Made by a program: the position numbers and the translations under genes. From the NCBI GenBank assembly GCA_030434875.1, contig JAUISW010000001.1:1623501-1687500 (forward strand): DNA of 64,000 nt. The letters are read 5' to 3'. This DNA is from Lachnospiraceae bacterium C1.1. GTDB taxonomy: Bacteria; Bacillota; Clostridia; Lachnospirales; Lachnospiraceae. Of the stretch, positions 27,461 through 34,850 are shown one piece after another; positions within the stretch are counted from its first letter, which is position 1, and every line of letters begins with the position of its first letter. The notes below the pieces were generated by a model, which searched no databases, was not told the DNA's origin, and saw only the letters and a program-made list of their open reading frames with translations.

Positions 27461-27525
27461 CTGTCCCTCACAGAAATTCCGGACGTGCGGCTTTCCCGCA
27501 TCCGGCTCTTTACGAGACTAATTAT
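27461..27525 (-). ncRNA. Group II intron relic, domain V region, copy 1
   Basis: On the minus strand GAGCCGGATGCGGGAAAG and CCGCACGTCCGG (27508-27479) match the conserved domain V hairpin of bacterial group II introns, followed by a TGTGAGGGACAG domain VI-like start. No intron reverse transcriptase or other domains are present nearby. Nearly the same sequence occurs at 40698-40780. Confidence 0.65.
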
Positions 27526-27562
27526 CCGTGTTTCCATGCATGCATTCGCCCTCACTCTTTCT

Positions 27563-28285
27563 TTACTGTAAACCCTCAATCCAGGATTTGATTTCGTCCT
27601 CAGATGCTCCTGCTCCAAAGCGTTTTCCGTCAAGCCATGTACCACTACCTGCTTTATCCGCAAGATTCTGACCACTTCTTCCTATTCCGCTGCTACTTGA
27701 AGTGCAAAACGGAATCATGGTAATGCCATCAAAGCTATAGCTCTCCGCAAATGTATCCATGATGCGGGGCTCTTCTCCCCACCAGATTGGATATCCGATA
27801 TAAATGGTTGTATAGCCGTCAAGAGATACAGTTTCACTTCCTATCTCCGGTCTTACGGATGAATCATTCTGTTCCTTGGTTGAACGGCTGTTTGAATCAT
27901 TCCAGTTTAAGTCAGCATCGGAATACTCCTCTGCTGCCTTAATCTCATATGTATCTGCACTTGTGATTCCTGCAATCTTTTCCGCAACATCCTTTGTGGT
28001 TCCAGTTGCAGAGAAATATACAACAAGAACACCATTTTCATCGGAGTCCTTTGCCTCTTCCGAAGAAGTATCTTCCACCGTCTCATCATATGTGTTTGAA
28101 GCAGCTTCACTTGTCACGACCTGCTGTGCTTCCTCATCAGTATGGTCTGTAGTTTCCACTTTCTTAGAACTCTCAGCCTGTATAGTCTGAACTGTATCAT
28201 TCGCCGCCTGACCCTTGTTATTCCCACATGCTGTAAGACCAATTGCTAATAAAACAGCTGCAAGTACTGATATCTTTTTCTTCAT
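27563..28285 (-). CDS. Flavodoxin-domain lipoprotein
   Basis: 240 residues. It begins with a lipoprotein signal (VLLAIGLTAC, Cys20), then an acidic Ser/Thr-rich spacer (~25-85), then a flavodoxin-like domain from VLVVYFSATGTTKDVAEKIA (FMN phosphate loop SATGTT) through IYIGYPIWWGEEPRIMDTF to PFCTSSSSGIGRSGQNL. It should be anchored outside the membrane, where a flavodoxin could pass electrons to or from extracytoplasmic partners. AGGAGG precedes the ATG. It is the last gene of the redox cluster and a paralogue of the cytosolic flavodoxin at 30131-30610, with the same WW and GGSG-like motifs. Confidence 0.85.
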   Translation of the reverse strand: MKKKISVLAAVLLAIGLTACGNNKGQAANDTVQTIQAESSKKVETTDHTDEEAQQVVTSEAASNTYDETVEDTSSEEAKDSDENGVLVVYFSATGTTKDVAEKIAGITSADTYEIKAAEEYSDADLNWNDSNSRSTKEQNDSSVRPEIGSETVSLDGYTTIYIGYPIWWGEEPRIMDTFAESYSFDGITMIPFCTSSSSGIGRSGQNLADKAGSGTWLDGKRFGAGASEDEIKSWIEGLQ

Positions 28286-28299
28286 TTTGCATCAGCCTC

Positions 28300-29055
28300 C
28301 TATTTCAATTTGCCATAGTCTTCATCCGATACAGCTTCCAGCCAATCGTTGCTTGTTTCTTCCCCGACAACCTCGATTGCAAGGTGAGAGAACCATGAAT
28401 CCGGTGCTGCTCCGTGCCAATGCTTAACTTCAGCAGGGATGTTAATCACCTTACCGGGAGTCATCTCCACTGCTTCTTTACCCCATTCCTGATAGTAACC
28501 TCTTCCACCGATACAAATCAGCACCTGTCCACCACCGCTTTTTGCATGATGGATATGCCAGTTATTTCGGCATCCCGGTTCAAAAGTCACATTAAATACA
28601 GGTACCTGTTCCGTTGAAACAGGAGCAAGATAACTTTGTCCAACAAAGAACTCTCCATAAGGGTTAGGATCTCCAATAGGGAAGCATATAGAATTCTGAT
28701 ATCTGTCCTTTTCTGTCAGTTCAGGAACTGCTTCATTCCAGACTTCCTTAGCAATACGGAATACTGCCCATCCCTTAGGCCATCCTACATACATGGTGGC
28801 ATGGGTTATGATAGCCGCAATCTCTTCCTTTGTAACTCCGTGAGCCTTCGCATTCTGAAGGTGATATGATAGCGATGAATCTGTGATGCCTGATGCCATA
28901 AGTGAAACCACTGTAATGATGCATTTTGTCTTTACATCAATGGCCTCTTCATTCCACACTCCACCGAAAAGCACGTCATCGTTTAAATGCGCGAACATTG
29001 GCGCAAATTCTCCAAGCTGTTCTCTTCCTGCGGTTTGTACGATTTTTTCTACCAT
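28300..29055 (-). CDS. Carboxymuconolactone decarboxylase-like / cupin fusion
   Basis: 251 residues. The N-terminal ~110 residues are AhpD/CMD-like (KCIITVVSLMASGITDSSLSYHLQNAKAHGVTKEEI), lacking the CxxC of true AhpD. The C-terminal ~120 residues are a cupin with NWHIHHAKSGGGQVLICIGGRG (metal-ligand His pair) and PAEVKHWHGA. This combination is common in Firmicutes near flavodoxins and aldo/keto reductases, and is annotated as carboxymuconolactone decarboxylase family, but the substrate is unknown. TAGGAGG lies before the ATG, and the stop of the aldo/keto reductase upstream overlaps closely, so it is in the same transcript. Confidence 0.82.
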   Translation of the reverse strand: MVEKIVQTAGREQLGEFAPMFAHLNDDVLFGGVWNEEAIDVKTKCIITVVSLMASGITDSSLSYHLQNAKAHGVTKEEIAAIITHATMYVGWPKGWAVFRIAKEVWNEAVPELTEKDRYQNSICFPIGDPNPYGEFFVGQSYLAPVSTEQVPVFNVTFEPGCRNNWHIHHAKSGGGQVLICIGGRGYYQEWGKEAVEMTPGKVINIPAEVKHWHGAAPDSWFSHLAIEVVGEETSNDWLEAVSDEDYGKLK

Positions 29056-29056
29056 C

Positions 29057-30112
29057 TTATTTCTCGCCTCCTAATATTTTCTGTGCACCTGTAGTCCAAA
29101 CATGTTTCTTTGATGCATCAGTTCTTTTATTCTGTGCCATGACTCCTGCAAGCGGATGAGGCACATATAGCTCTTCCAGATAAGTAAGTTCTTCATCAGT
29201 AAGCTCCAGGTCAACAGCTTTTGCTGCACCTTCTATGTGATGAAGCTTGGTCGCTCCCACCACAGGTGATGTTACCTTAGTAATGAGCCATGCCAAGGAT
29301 ACTTCTGTCATAGTTACACCATGTTTTTCTGCAAGCTCTGCCACGCGACCTATGATCACATCATCCTGCTCTTTAGTAGCATCGTATTTAAGCTTAGCAT
29401 AGGTATCCTGGGCAGCTCTCTTGGTATCGCCCTCACCCGGCTTTCTGGAAAGCCTTCCGCTTGCCAATGCACTGTAAGGAGTCAGTGCGATATTTTCCTC
29501 TTCACAATAAGGCACCATTTCACGCTCTTCTTCACGGAAGATCAGATTATAATGTCCCTGGATTGAAACAAACTTTGCAAAACCTTCTTTTTCTGCCAGA
29601 GCATTAGCCTTTGCGATCTGCCATGCAAAACAATTAGAAATGCCAATATATCTTGCCTTGCCTGCTTTTACGATACGGTTCAAGCCATCCATAATATCAT
29701 AGATATCTGTATTCCAATCCCACATGTGATAGATATACAGATCCACATAGTCCATTCCAAGGTTCTGAAGGCTTGTGTTTATCATATTTTCTATGTGTTG
29801 CTGACCGGTAATACCCTTTTCCATCTCCTCCGGTGTTCTCGGAAGAAATTTGGTCGCTACAACCACATCCTCGCGATTTGCAAAATCTCTAAGTGCTCGT
29901 CCTACATACTGCTCACTGGTTCCGCTTTGATAAGCGATTGCAGTATCATAGAAATTAACTCCAAGGTCAAGACCTCTCTTTATAATCTCTCTGGAATGCT
30001 CTTCGTCAATTGTCCAGCTGTGCTGTCCACTCGTCGCATCTCCAAATCCCATACAGCCCATGCATATACGGGATACATTTAATTCTGAATTTCCAAGTTT
30101 TGTATATTTCAT
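29057..30112 (-). CDS. Aldo/keto reductase
   Basis: 351 residues starting MKYTKLGNSELNVSRICMGCMGFG; this ATG (30112) has AAGGGG eight bases ahead, better than the earlier codons. The (beta/alpha)8 barrel signature is clear: VNFYDTAIAYQSGTSE (catalytic Asp and Tyr), VVVATKF (Lys), DYVDLYIYHMWDW (His), and the C-terminal NADPH loop VVGATKLHHIEGAAKAVDLELTDEE. It reduces aldehydes or ketones with NADPH in the cytosol. It is in the middle of a TetR-regulated cluster with flavodoxins and a flavin reductase, suggesting a carbonyl/quinone stress or detoxification module. Confidence 0.9.
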   Translation of the reverse strand: MKYTKLGNSELNVSRICMGCMGFGDATSGQHSWTIDEEHSREIIKRGLDLGVNFYDTAIAYQSGTSEQYVGRALRDFANREDVVVATKFLPRTPEEMEKGITGQQHIENMINTSLQNLGMDYVDLYIYHMWDWNTDIYDIMDGLNRIVKAGKARYIGISNCFAWQIAKANALAEKEGFAKFVSIQGHYNLIFREEEREMVPYCEEENIALTPYSALASGRLSRKPGEGDTKRAAQDTYAKLKYDATKEQDDVIIGRVAELAEKHGVTMTEVSLAWLITKVTSPVVGATKLHHIEGAAKAVDLELTDEELTYLEELYVPHPLAGVMAQNKRTDASKKHVWTTGAQKILGGEK

Positions 30113-30130
30113 TGTCATACCCCTTTCCAA

Positions 30131-30610
30131 TTACAGTACTTCATCAAGCCACTTTTTAATTGCAGTCTCATCCGGGCGATTGATCTGTATGCCCTTTTCC
30201 CACTTCACATCATCCTTTACATTCTTATGAAGTTCTTCATCACTTCTTCCTACACCGCTTCCTCCGGATGTGCAGAAAGGAATGACTGTCTTTCCACTGA
30301 AATCATAGCTTTCAAGGAAGGTCTCAATGATTCTTGGAGCCACTCCCCACCAGATTGTGAATCCTATAATAACTTTGTCATATGAAACCATATCTGATAC
30401 CGTCCCTGCAATCTCAGGTCTCGCAGAAGGTTCGTTCATCTCAACACTGCTCCTGCTCTGTTTGTTCATCCAGTTAAGGTCATCGTCTGTATATATTTCC
30501 TTTGGAACAATTTCAAAGAAATCCCCACCTGCGATACCAGCAATCTCTTCTCCTACTTTTTTAGTTATACCGCTTGCTGAAAATACAGCTACTAAAGTTT
30601 TTCCTGCCAT
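30131..30610 (-). CDS. Flavodoxin
   Basis: 159 residues, cytosolic. FMN loop VAVFSASGITKKVGEEIA (residues 6-23), then IIGFTIWWGVAPRIIETFLESYDF and PFCTSGGSGVGRSDEEL. It is a short-chain flavodoxin of the type found in Firmicutes redox clusters, passing one or two electrons between flavoenzymes. GAAAGGACAG lies ahead of the ATG, and the next gene follows after 18 bp. A terminator-like hairpin upstream (30639-30670) separates it from the flavin reductase, so read-through may be regulated. Confidence 0.9.
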   Translation of the reverse strand: MAGKTLVAVFSASGITKKVGEEIAGIAGGDFFEIVPKEIYTDDDLNWMNKQSRSSVEMNEPSARPEIAGTVSDMVSYDKVIIGFTIWWGVAPRIIETFLESYDFSGKTVIPFCTSGGSGVGRSDEELHKNVKDDVKWEKGIQINRPDETAIKKWLDEVL

Positions 30611-30638
30611 TTTTTCTGTCCTTTCCTCTTATACAAAA

Positions 30639-30672
30639 CAAGCCTCTGACCATAAAAGGTCAGAGACTTGAA
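30639..30672 (-). terminator. Terminator or attenuator between flavin reductase and flavodoxin
   Basis: CAAGTCTCTGACC and GGTCAGAGGCTTG (minus strand) form a near-perfect stem followed by TTTTG, 6 bp after the flavin reductase stop codon. The downstream genes run in the same direction. Confidence 0.7.
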
Positions 30673-30675
30673 AAA

Positions 30676-31218
30676 TCAGTTCATCTTTCCACAGTTTCCG
30701 ACCTTTTCTCCGGTAACAAAATACTCATAGGTCGGGAATTCAAACAATACCGGCTTAAAGGTATGGTAATCAATCTTACCCTGCTCGCTTAAAACAGTTT
30801 CATCAGCATAGGTAGCAAGGATCTTGCAGATAAAGTGATCAAAGTTTTCCAGTTCATAGTTGCCATCAACTTCACATTCAATGGAAACTTTGGCCTCATC
30901 AATGATAGGTGCTCCGTTTTCACCCATTGTCCAGGCAAAAGCTTCAGACTTATCTTCTTTATTTCCGCTGATTGTTCCCATCTTATCAGCCTTTGCAAGC
31001 CATGACTCATCCACAACATTTACGGAGAGTTTTTTATTCTCGCGGATACCCTTATTAATATAGTGAGCCTGTAACAGGGACACCATCAGATGAGTGTGTG
31101 CCACAGTTCCTGCATGTGCCACCAGTGTCCACGTGGGTTTATCATTTACCATTGCCCCAACCACGATCACAGGACATGGATATAATGCAAGTGTTGCTCC
31201 AATATTTTTCTTTGCCAT
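30676..31218 (-). CDS. Flavin reductase-like protein
   Basis: 180 residues of the flavin reductase-like (FMN-binding split barrel) family: ALYPCPVIVVGAMVNDKPTWTL at the N-terminus, HYINKGIRENKKLSVNVVDE and FDHFICKILATYADE later. Family members bind FMN and reduce it or another acceptor with NAD(P)H. Its ATG lies two bases after the stop codon of the small peptide gene, with GGAGATG inside that gene as ribosome binding site, so it is translationally coupled. It is the first enzyme of the redox cluster under the TetR gene. Confidence 0.88.
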   Translation of the reverse strand: MAKKNIGATLALYPCPVIVVGAMVNDKPTWTLVAHAGTVAHTHLMVSLLQAHYINKGIRENKKLSVNVVDESWLAKADKMGTISGNKEDKSEAFAWTMGENGAPIIDEAKVSIECEVDGNYELENFDHFICKILATYADETVLSEQGKIDYHTFKPVLFEFPTYEYFVTGEKVGNCGKMN

Positions 31219-31219
31219 A

Positions 31220-31306
31220 TTATTTCATCTCCGATCTCACTAAATTCGCCTGCGCCTTGCAGACCTGTCCATTAAGTGTGCCTGTAAAGAAGTTCGTAAG
31301 TCTCAT
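31220..31306 (-). CDS. 28-residue Cys-containing peptide ahead of flavin reductase
   Basis: Too short for ordinary gene finders. ATG at 31306 has a perfect AAGGAGG eight bases ahead. The peptide begins MRLTNFFTGTLNG and continues QVCKAQANLV, ending at TAA two bases before the flavin reductase ATG. Strong ribosome binding site, tight spacing and coupling support translation. It has a single Cys and is basic; there is no signal peptide. It may be a leader peptide controlling the operon, a small subunit, or a precursor peptide. I do not know its function. Confidence 0.65.
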   Translation of the reverse strand: MRLTNFFTGTLNGQVCKAQANLVRSEMK

Positions 31307-31352
31307 CTGCGTCCTCCTTAACTTTGTTGTTTTGTATCGATCTGTCTCATTT

Positions 31353-31970
31353 TTATAAAAGCTTCAACAGACAGTTGTTTGTTATTTCAAAAATGGACTG
31401 GTACACATAGTCCACATTTGCCTCTTTCATGGCTTCCCTCTGTTTGTCCGTTACTGAAGTGTAAGGATATATTCCAAACATAAATGGGAAAAATATATAA
31501 ATAAAGTTTTGAATCTCCTGGACCGATTTCTCCGGGCAGAATTTTGTGAGAATCCTGCAGACATTCTTCATTGAGTCCCCATAAGCTACTTTGAAAGACT
31601 TCAGAAGATCAGGCCTACTGTTAGCCTCCATATCGTAGTTATTCATGGAAAGAAGCTTTAGCAGTTGCTCCCTGTTTGCTAAAGACGTAGCCAGCTTCTC
31701 TGCAATCTGCTGTTTAGTGAGCTTTTCATTATCATGAAGGATGCTTTCCAACTCTTCATTCCAGCGGTCATACTCCCTCTCATAAAGAGCAAGAAAGATT
31801 TCTTCTTTTGTCTGATAGTAGTTATATATAGTCGGTCTTGAGAAGGATGTTTCTTTTCCGATTTCTTTAAGGGTTATATCCTTAAAGCTCATTGTCTGAT
31901 ACAGCTTCTCGCAAGCACTTATAATTTCTTCTTTTCTCGCTGCGGTTCTTTCCGGTGATCCTTTTGGCAT
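31353..31970 (-). CDS. TetR/AcrR-family transcriptional regulator
   Basis: 205 residues. N-terminal TetR helix-turn-helix at ~24-55 (MSFKDITLKEIGKETSFSRPTIYNYYQTKEEI) and a helical C-terminal ligand domain. GGAGGG lies ahead of the ATG. Its promoter carries palindromic TTGACAC-type sites overlapping the -35, so it probably represses itself and the redox genes downstream on the same strand (46 bp gap to the small peptide gene). The inducer is unknown; quinones, aldehydes or other electrophiles would fit the enzymes encoded. Confidence 0.9.
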   Translation of the reverse strand: MPKGSPERTAARKEEIISACEKLYQTMSFKDITLKEIGKETSFSRPTIYNYYQTKEEIFLALYEREYDRWNEELESILHDNEKLTKQQIAEKLATSLANREQLLKLLSMNNYDMEANSRPDLLKSFKVAYGDSMKNVCRILTKFCPEKSVQEIQNFIYIFFPFMFGIYPYTSVTDKQREAMKEANVDYVYQSIFEITNNCLLKLL

Positions 31971-31994
31971 ATCAGCCCTCCAAATATTTTATTC

Positions 31995-32044
31995 TGACTT
32001 CGTGTCAATATGAATTATAATCTTTTATTGACACCGTGTCAATA
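31995..32044 (-). promoter_or_regulatory. TetR gene promoter with two operator-like palindromes
   Basis: TTGACA (minus strand, 32042-32037), 17-bp spacer, TATAAT (32019-32014): a consensus promoter. TATTGACAC-GG-TGTCAATA lies over the -35 (32044-32026) and a weaker TTGACACGAAGTCA lies just downstream of the start point (31995-32008). This is the usual layout of TetR autoregulation. Confidence 0.75.
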
Positions 32045-32100
32045 TATTTTTAAAGAAAATAAAAAAGACGTATAAACATTATGTTACCATTCATACGCGA

Positions 32101-32195
32101 TGTCATTTACTTAAGCCATTTGAAACACTTTTTGCCGCATAAAGCTTCTTTTTAAATGCGATCAAAAAGTGTTTTCAAAGCTTAAGTGAAAGACA
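32101..32195. repeat. Dispersed imperfect inverted repeat, copy B (foldback)
   Basis: TGTCATTTACTTAAGC at one end and GCTTAAGTGAAAGACA at the other are near-complementary, with inner arms AACACTTTTTG/CAAAAAGTGTT and a centre related to copies A and C. Non-coding. Confidence 0.65.
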
Positions 32196-32281
32196 TTGCC
32201 TGTGAACAGCAACAACACTATTGTCTATACGCCCTGTGTTATAGTCCTGAGTTTAAGAGCAGAGAAAAAGTCGCTTATCTA

Positions 32282-33262
32282 TCATCTGCGGAACTCGAGC
32301 CAGCTATGGGAAAACGGCCACGGTTTACCGATGATCTCCACGCTCTTATTGTTTTCACCACGATACCATGAGTGGTTCCATCCGCTTCCCATATCGAGGT
32401 AAAGTGCATCCATTATCCCGGCATCCTGCAGTGCCTCTACAAATTCGTCATAGTGCACTTGAGTACGGGAATCGATAACGCAGGCTCTTCCATTGACAAT
32501 AGCCAGTGCGCGGTAACATCTGAACTCATCGATCTCATTGTGGTAATCACGATTTCCGTTTATAAGTATGATAAACTGCTGAAACCCGGAACCGCCACTT
32601 GCAGCAGCATCTTTAACCGCTTCATCAGCCTGATCTATATCCCAGATACGGGCATCTCCGTTTACAAAGGTAAATGCGCCTACTCCATCTGCCGGTCTCC
32701 CCTCCCACAATTCTCCGTTTGATGCATGCATACCTACGATATTGTCATGGCTGAAGCTCAACTGATGATGAGCCTGAAATGCAGCAGTCACGCTGAGAAT
32801 GATACTGTCATCCTCCGTGGAAGGCATTTTTTCGGTCACAAAATCTATATCGTTGTATTTAGGGAAAAAGATATAGAGAGAATCCGTTTCAAGCAGCAGC
32901 ACATCTTTTCCGGATTCCTCAAGCTGTTCATCCACCGCCTCAGCAGACGTGAATTCTCCATCGGTTTCCAGTGCATTATGATACTGGGTAGTTACGATAA
33001 AAAGACTGAATCCTATCATCACAAAAACACAGAGGGAATTCAACAGGAGAAAAATCTTCACTGCAGCAAGTGCAGGAGTTTTAACATCATCCTCCCGTCT
33101 ATGGATATGAAAGACCAGGCCGCACAATGATATGAGCGCATTTACTGTAACCGTATAAAAGGGCCAGTTGAAACCGTCAAAAATCCTGATACAACTTATA
33201 CTGAAAATAGACATCATGGTTGTAAACAGATACCATATCGCTCTATGTGAATTTTTAACCAT
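32282..33262 (-). CDS. Membrane protein with phosphodiester glycosidase-like extracellular domain
   Basis: 326 residues starting MVKNSHRAIWYLF (33262; ACAGGAGGG eight bases ahead). Three hydrophobic segments lie in the first ~110 residues (TTMMSIFSISC, FYTVTVNALISLCGLVF, IFLLLNSLCVFVMIGFSLFIV). The rest is soluble and probably outside, with VGAFTFVNGDARIWDID, QQFIILINGN and ALYLDMGSGWNHSWY, reminiscent of phosphodiester glycosidase (NAGPA/DUF2233) proteins, though I am not certain. It overlaps the stop of the membrane gene in front by a base or so; the two form an operon. Function unknown. Confidence 0.6.
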   Translation of the reverse strand: MVKNSHRAIWYLFTTMMSIFSISCIRIFDGFNWPFYTVTVNALISLCGLVFHIHRREDDVKTPALAAVKIFLLLNSLCVFVMIGFSLFIVTTQYHNALETDGEFTSAEAVDEQLEESGKDVLLLETDSLYIFFPKYNDIDFVTEKMPSTEDDSIILSVTAAFQAHHQLSFSHDNIVGMHASNGELWEGRPADGVGAFTFVNGDARIWDIDQADEAVKDAAASGGSGFQQFIILINGNRDYHNEIDEFRCYRALAIVNGRACVIDSRTQVHYDEFVEALQDAGIMDALYLDMGSGWNHSWYRGENNKSVEIIGKPWPFSHSWLEFRR

Positions 33263-33263
33263 T

Positions 33264-33917
33264 TTATTTCCCTCCTGTATATTCCTGCTTGTCAATCACG
33301 AGAATCAGATCTGCACAGGCAACCACGATAAAGATAAGCAGCTCATCAAGATGCAGCAGCCATATATAGAAAGTATAGCTGTATTCAAAGGAAAGCATAG
33401 GTGCGATGATCAACTGAACGATGAGAAGAGCAAGCAGAAAAAGAAGTGCGACCTCATTGAGATAAATCCGGACGAGTTCCTGACGCCGTGCCGCATGGAT
33501 GATAAAGTGACTGATACAAATAAAAGACTGTATGAACAGGATCATCCTTTCGCCTGCCAGAAAAACGAAGCCCTGCAGACCCATGGTTATATATATTTCC
33601 GAATCCTGAGTTTCCATGGTTCCCAAACCGTATTGTGACTGAGCGCAGAGCATGCAGAACAAAAGACCCACCAGAGCAGCCTGCATCAGGAACAGCCTAT
33701 GACTTTTAAGGGCAAACAAAAGTGTACAGATCAGTGCGCAGCGTATCATGATGTCATATATACCTGCGAGGTTGATACCACCCGATCTTATGCCGAAAAA
33801 AACGATGACCGGCATGAGCAGTATTCCCGCCAAAGCAGCAAAAAGCGCCGTGTTTTGGCTCAAAAAGAATTGTCGGTATCTGTTGCTTAAAGATCTTTTC
33901 GTGTTGCCTGTTTCCAT
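33264..33917 (-). CDS. Multi-pass membrane protein, unknown
   Basis: 217 residues with about six hydrophobic segments (TALFAALAGILLMPVIVFF, CALICTLLFAL, QAALVGLLFCMLCAQ, FVFLAGERMILFIQSF, LFLLALLIVQLIIAPML, LLIFIVVACADLILVI). AAAGGAGA lies before the ATG. I do not recognise a family. It is the first gene of a pair with the glycosidase-like membrane protein downstream, starting one base before the former ends. Charged residues between segments are few, so it is more likely a structural or assembly partner than a transporter; this is a guess. Confidence 0.7.
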   Translation of the reverse strand: METGNTKRSLSNRYRQFFLSQNTALFAALAGILLMPVIVFFGIRSGGINLAGIYDIMIRCALICTLLFALKSHRLFLMQAALVGLLFCMLCAQSQYGLGTMETQDSEIYITMGLQGFVFLAGERMILFIQSFICISHFIIHAARRQELVRIYLNEVALLFLLALLIVQLIIAPMLSFEYSYTFYIWLLHLDELLIFIVVACADLILVIDKQEYTGGK

Positions 33918-34025
33918 AGTTGGTCTCCTTTCTGTTTTTAGGAAAGACAGTGCTCATTCTCTCCTGCTATATATAGCAAACAACAAAAGTATTTATACTT
34001 TTGCTCGTTTGCTGTGCCGGAGGCT

Positions 34026-34064
34026 TTATAGTGAACGTCAAATTATTTTTGACGTTCACTATAA
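34026..34064. terminator. Palindrome after gatD
   Basis: TTATAGTGAACGTCAAA and TTTGACGTTCACTATAA are perfect 17-bp arms around a short T-rich loop, 42 bp past the gatD stop. It lacks a long T tail, so termination is likely but not certain. A second hairpin (AAAAGTAT-TT-ATACTTTT, near 33984-34002) follows. Confidence 0.55.
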
Positions 34065-34105
34065 ATGCCGTGCGTGCCATGGGCATCAGCCGGATCATTT
34101 ATGCA

Positions 34106-34837
34106 TCAGTATATCAGTCTCTTCCTGTGTACCAGATTCTCATAGGAATCTTCCAACACAGACAGCTGTACTTTTCCGTACTTTCTTTCCAATGCGGTCT
34201 GAAGTATATGATCACAAAACTCAGGATTTCCGGGCAAAACAGGACCATGGCTATAGGTGCCAAAAACATTTTTATACCGTACACCTTCGGTAAAATCCGT
34301 ACCATTATTTCCATGACCTTTTATCACTTTACCCAAAGGAGAGACATTTTTCTCAAGATATGTCTTCCCACTGTGATTTTCAAAGCCAACAACAGTCGAT
34401 GCACCGGACTTTTCTCCCAGACGAAATGCATAGTCTCCGATCATTCTTGCGGCTGAAGCCACTGTATGAAAATCTATAGCACCGAGAAAACCGTACCTGT
34501 CCCCGTTATAAGTTTCATAGTAGTGTCCCATCATCTGATATCCCGCGCAGATACACAGAAATGTTTTTCCATCCTCTATGGCACTGACGATCTCACTCCC
34601 CTTTTTAGTCTTCAGATCAGCACATATCAGTTCCTGTTCAAAATTTTGTCCGCCACCGATAAAAAAAAGGTCAAAATCAGAAAAGACCGCTTCGTCACCT
34701 ATTCCGACCTCCTCAACTGTGCAGTCTATCCCCCGCCACTTCAGTCGTTTCTTTATGCATATGATATTACCCCTGTCTCCGTACATATTGAGTTCATCAG
34801 GGTATAAATGGCATAATCTAAGCTGTATGTAAATCAC
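34106..34837 (-). CDS. gatD: GatD, lipid II isoglutaminyl synthase glutaminase subunit
   Basis: 243 residues, class I glutamine amidotransferase of the cobyric acid synthase-like type. FFIGGGQNFEQ, then the nucleophile motif FLCICAGYQMMG (Cys in CAGYQ) and the catalytic His in GTYSHGPVLPGN. With MurT it amidates the D-glutamate of the lipid II stem peptide, using ammonia from glutamine, in the cytoplasm. A GTG start at 34837 with GAGAGGG ahead is used, 13 bp after the murT stop. The gene order murT-gatD is the same as in other Gram-positives. The pathway affects wall cross-linking and resistance to lysozyme and beta-lactams. Confidence 0.92.
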   Translation of the reverse strand: MIYIQLRLCHLYPDELNMYGDRGNIICIKKRLKWRGIDCTVEEVGIGDEAVFSDFDLFFIGGGQNFEQELICADLKTKKGSEIVSAIEDGKTFLCICAGYQMMGHYYETYNGDRYGFLGAIDFHTVASAARMIGDYAFRLGEKSGASTVVGFENHSGKTYLEKNVSPLGKVIKGHGNNGTDFTEGVRYKNVFGTYSHGPVLPGNPEFCDHILQTALERKYGKVQLSVLEDSYENLVHRKRLIY

Positions 34838-34850
34838 CCTCTCATAATCA

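Larger units (their letters stand above)
31971..32281. other. Regulator promoter region and inverted repeat B
   Basis: Contains the TetR gene promoter and operators (31995-32044) and the foldback repeat B (32101-32195). The remainder is without a recognisable feature. Confidence 0.6.
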
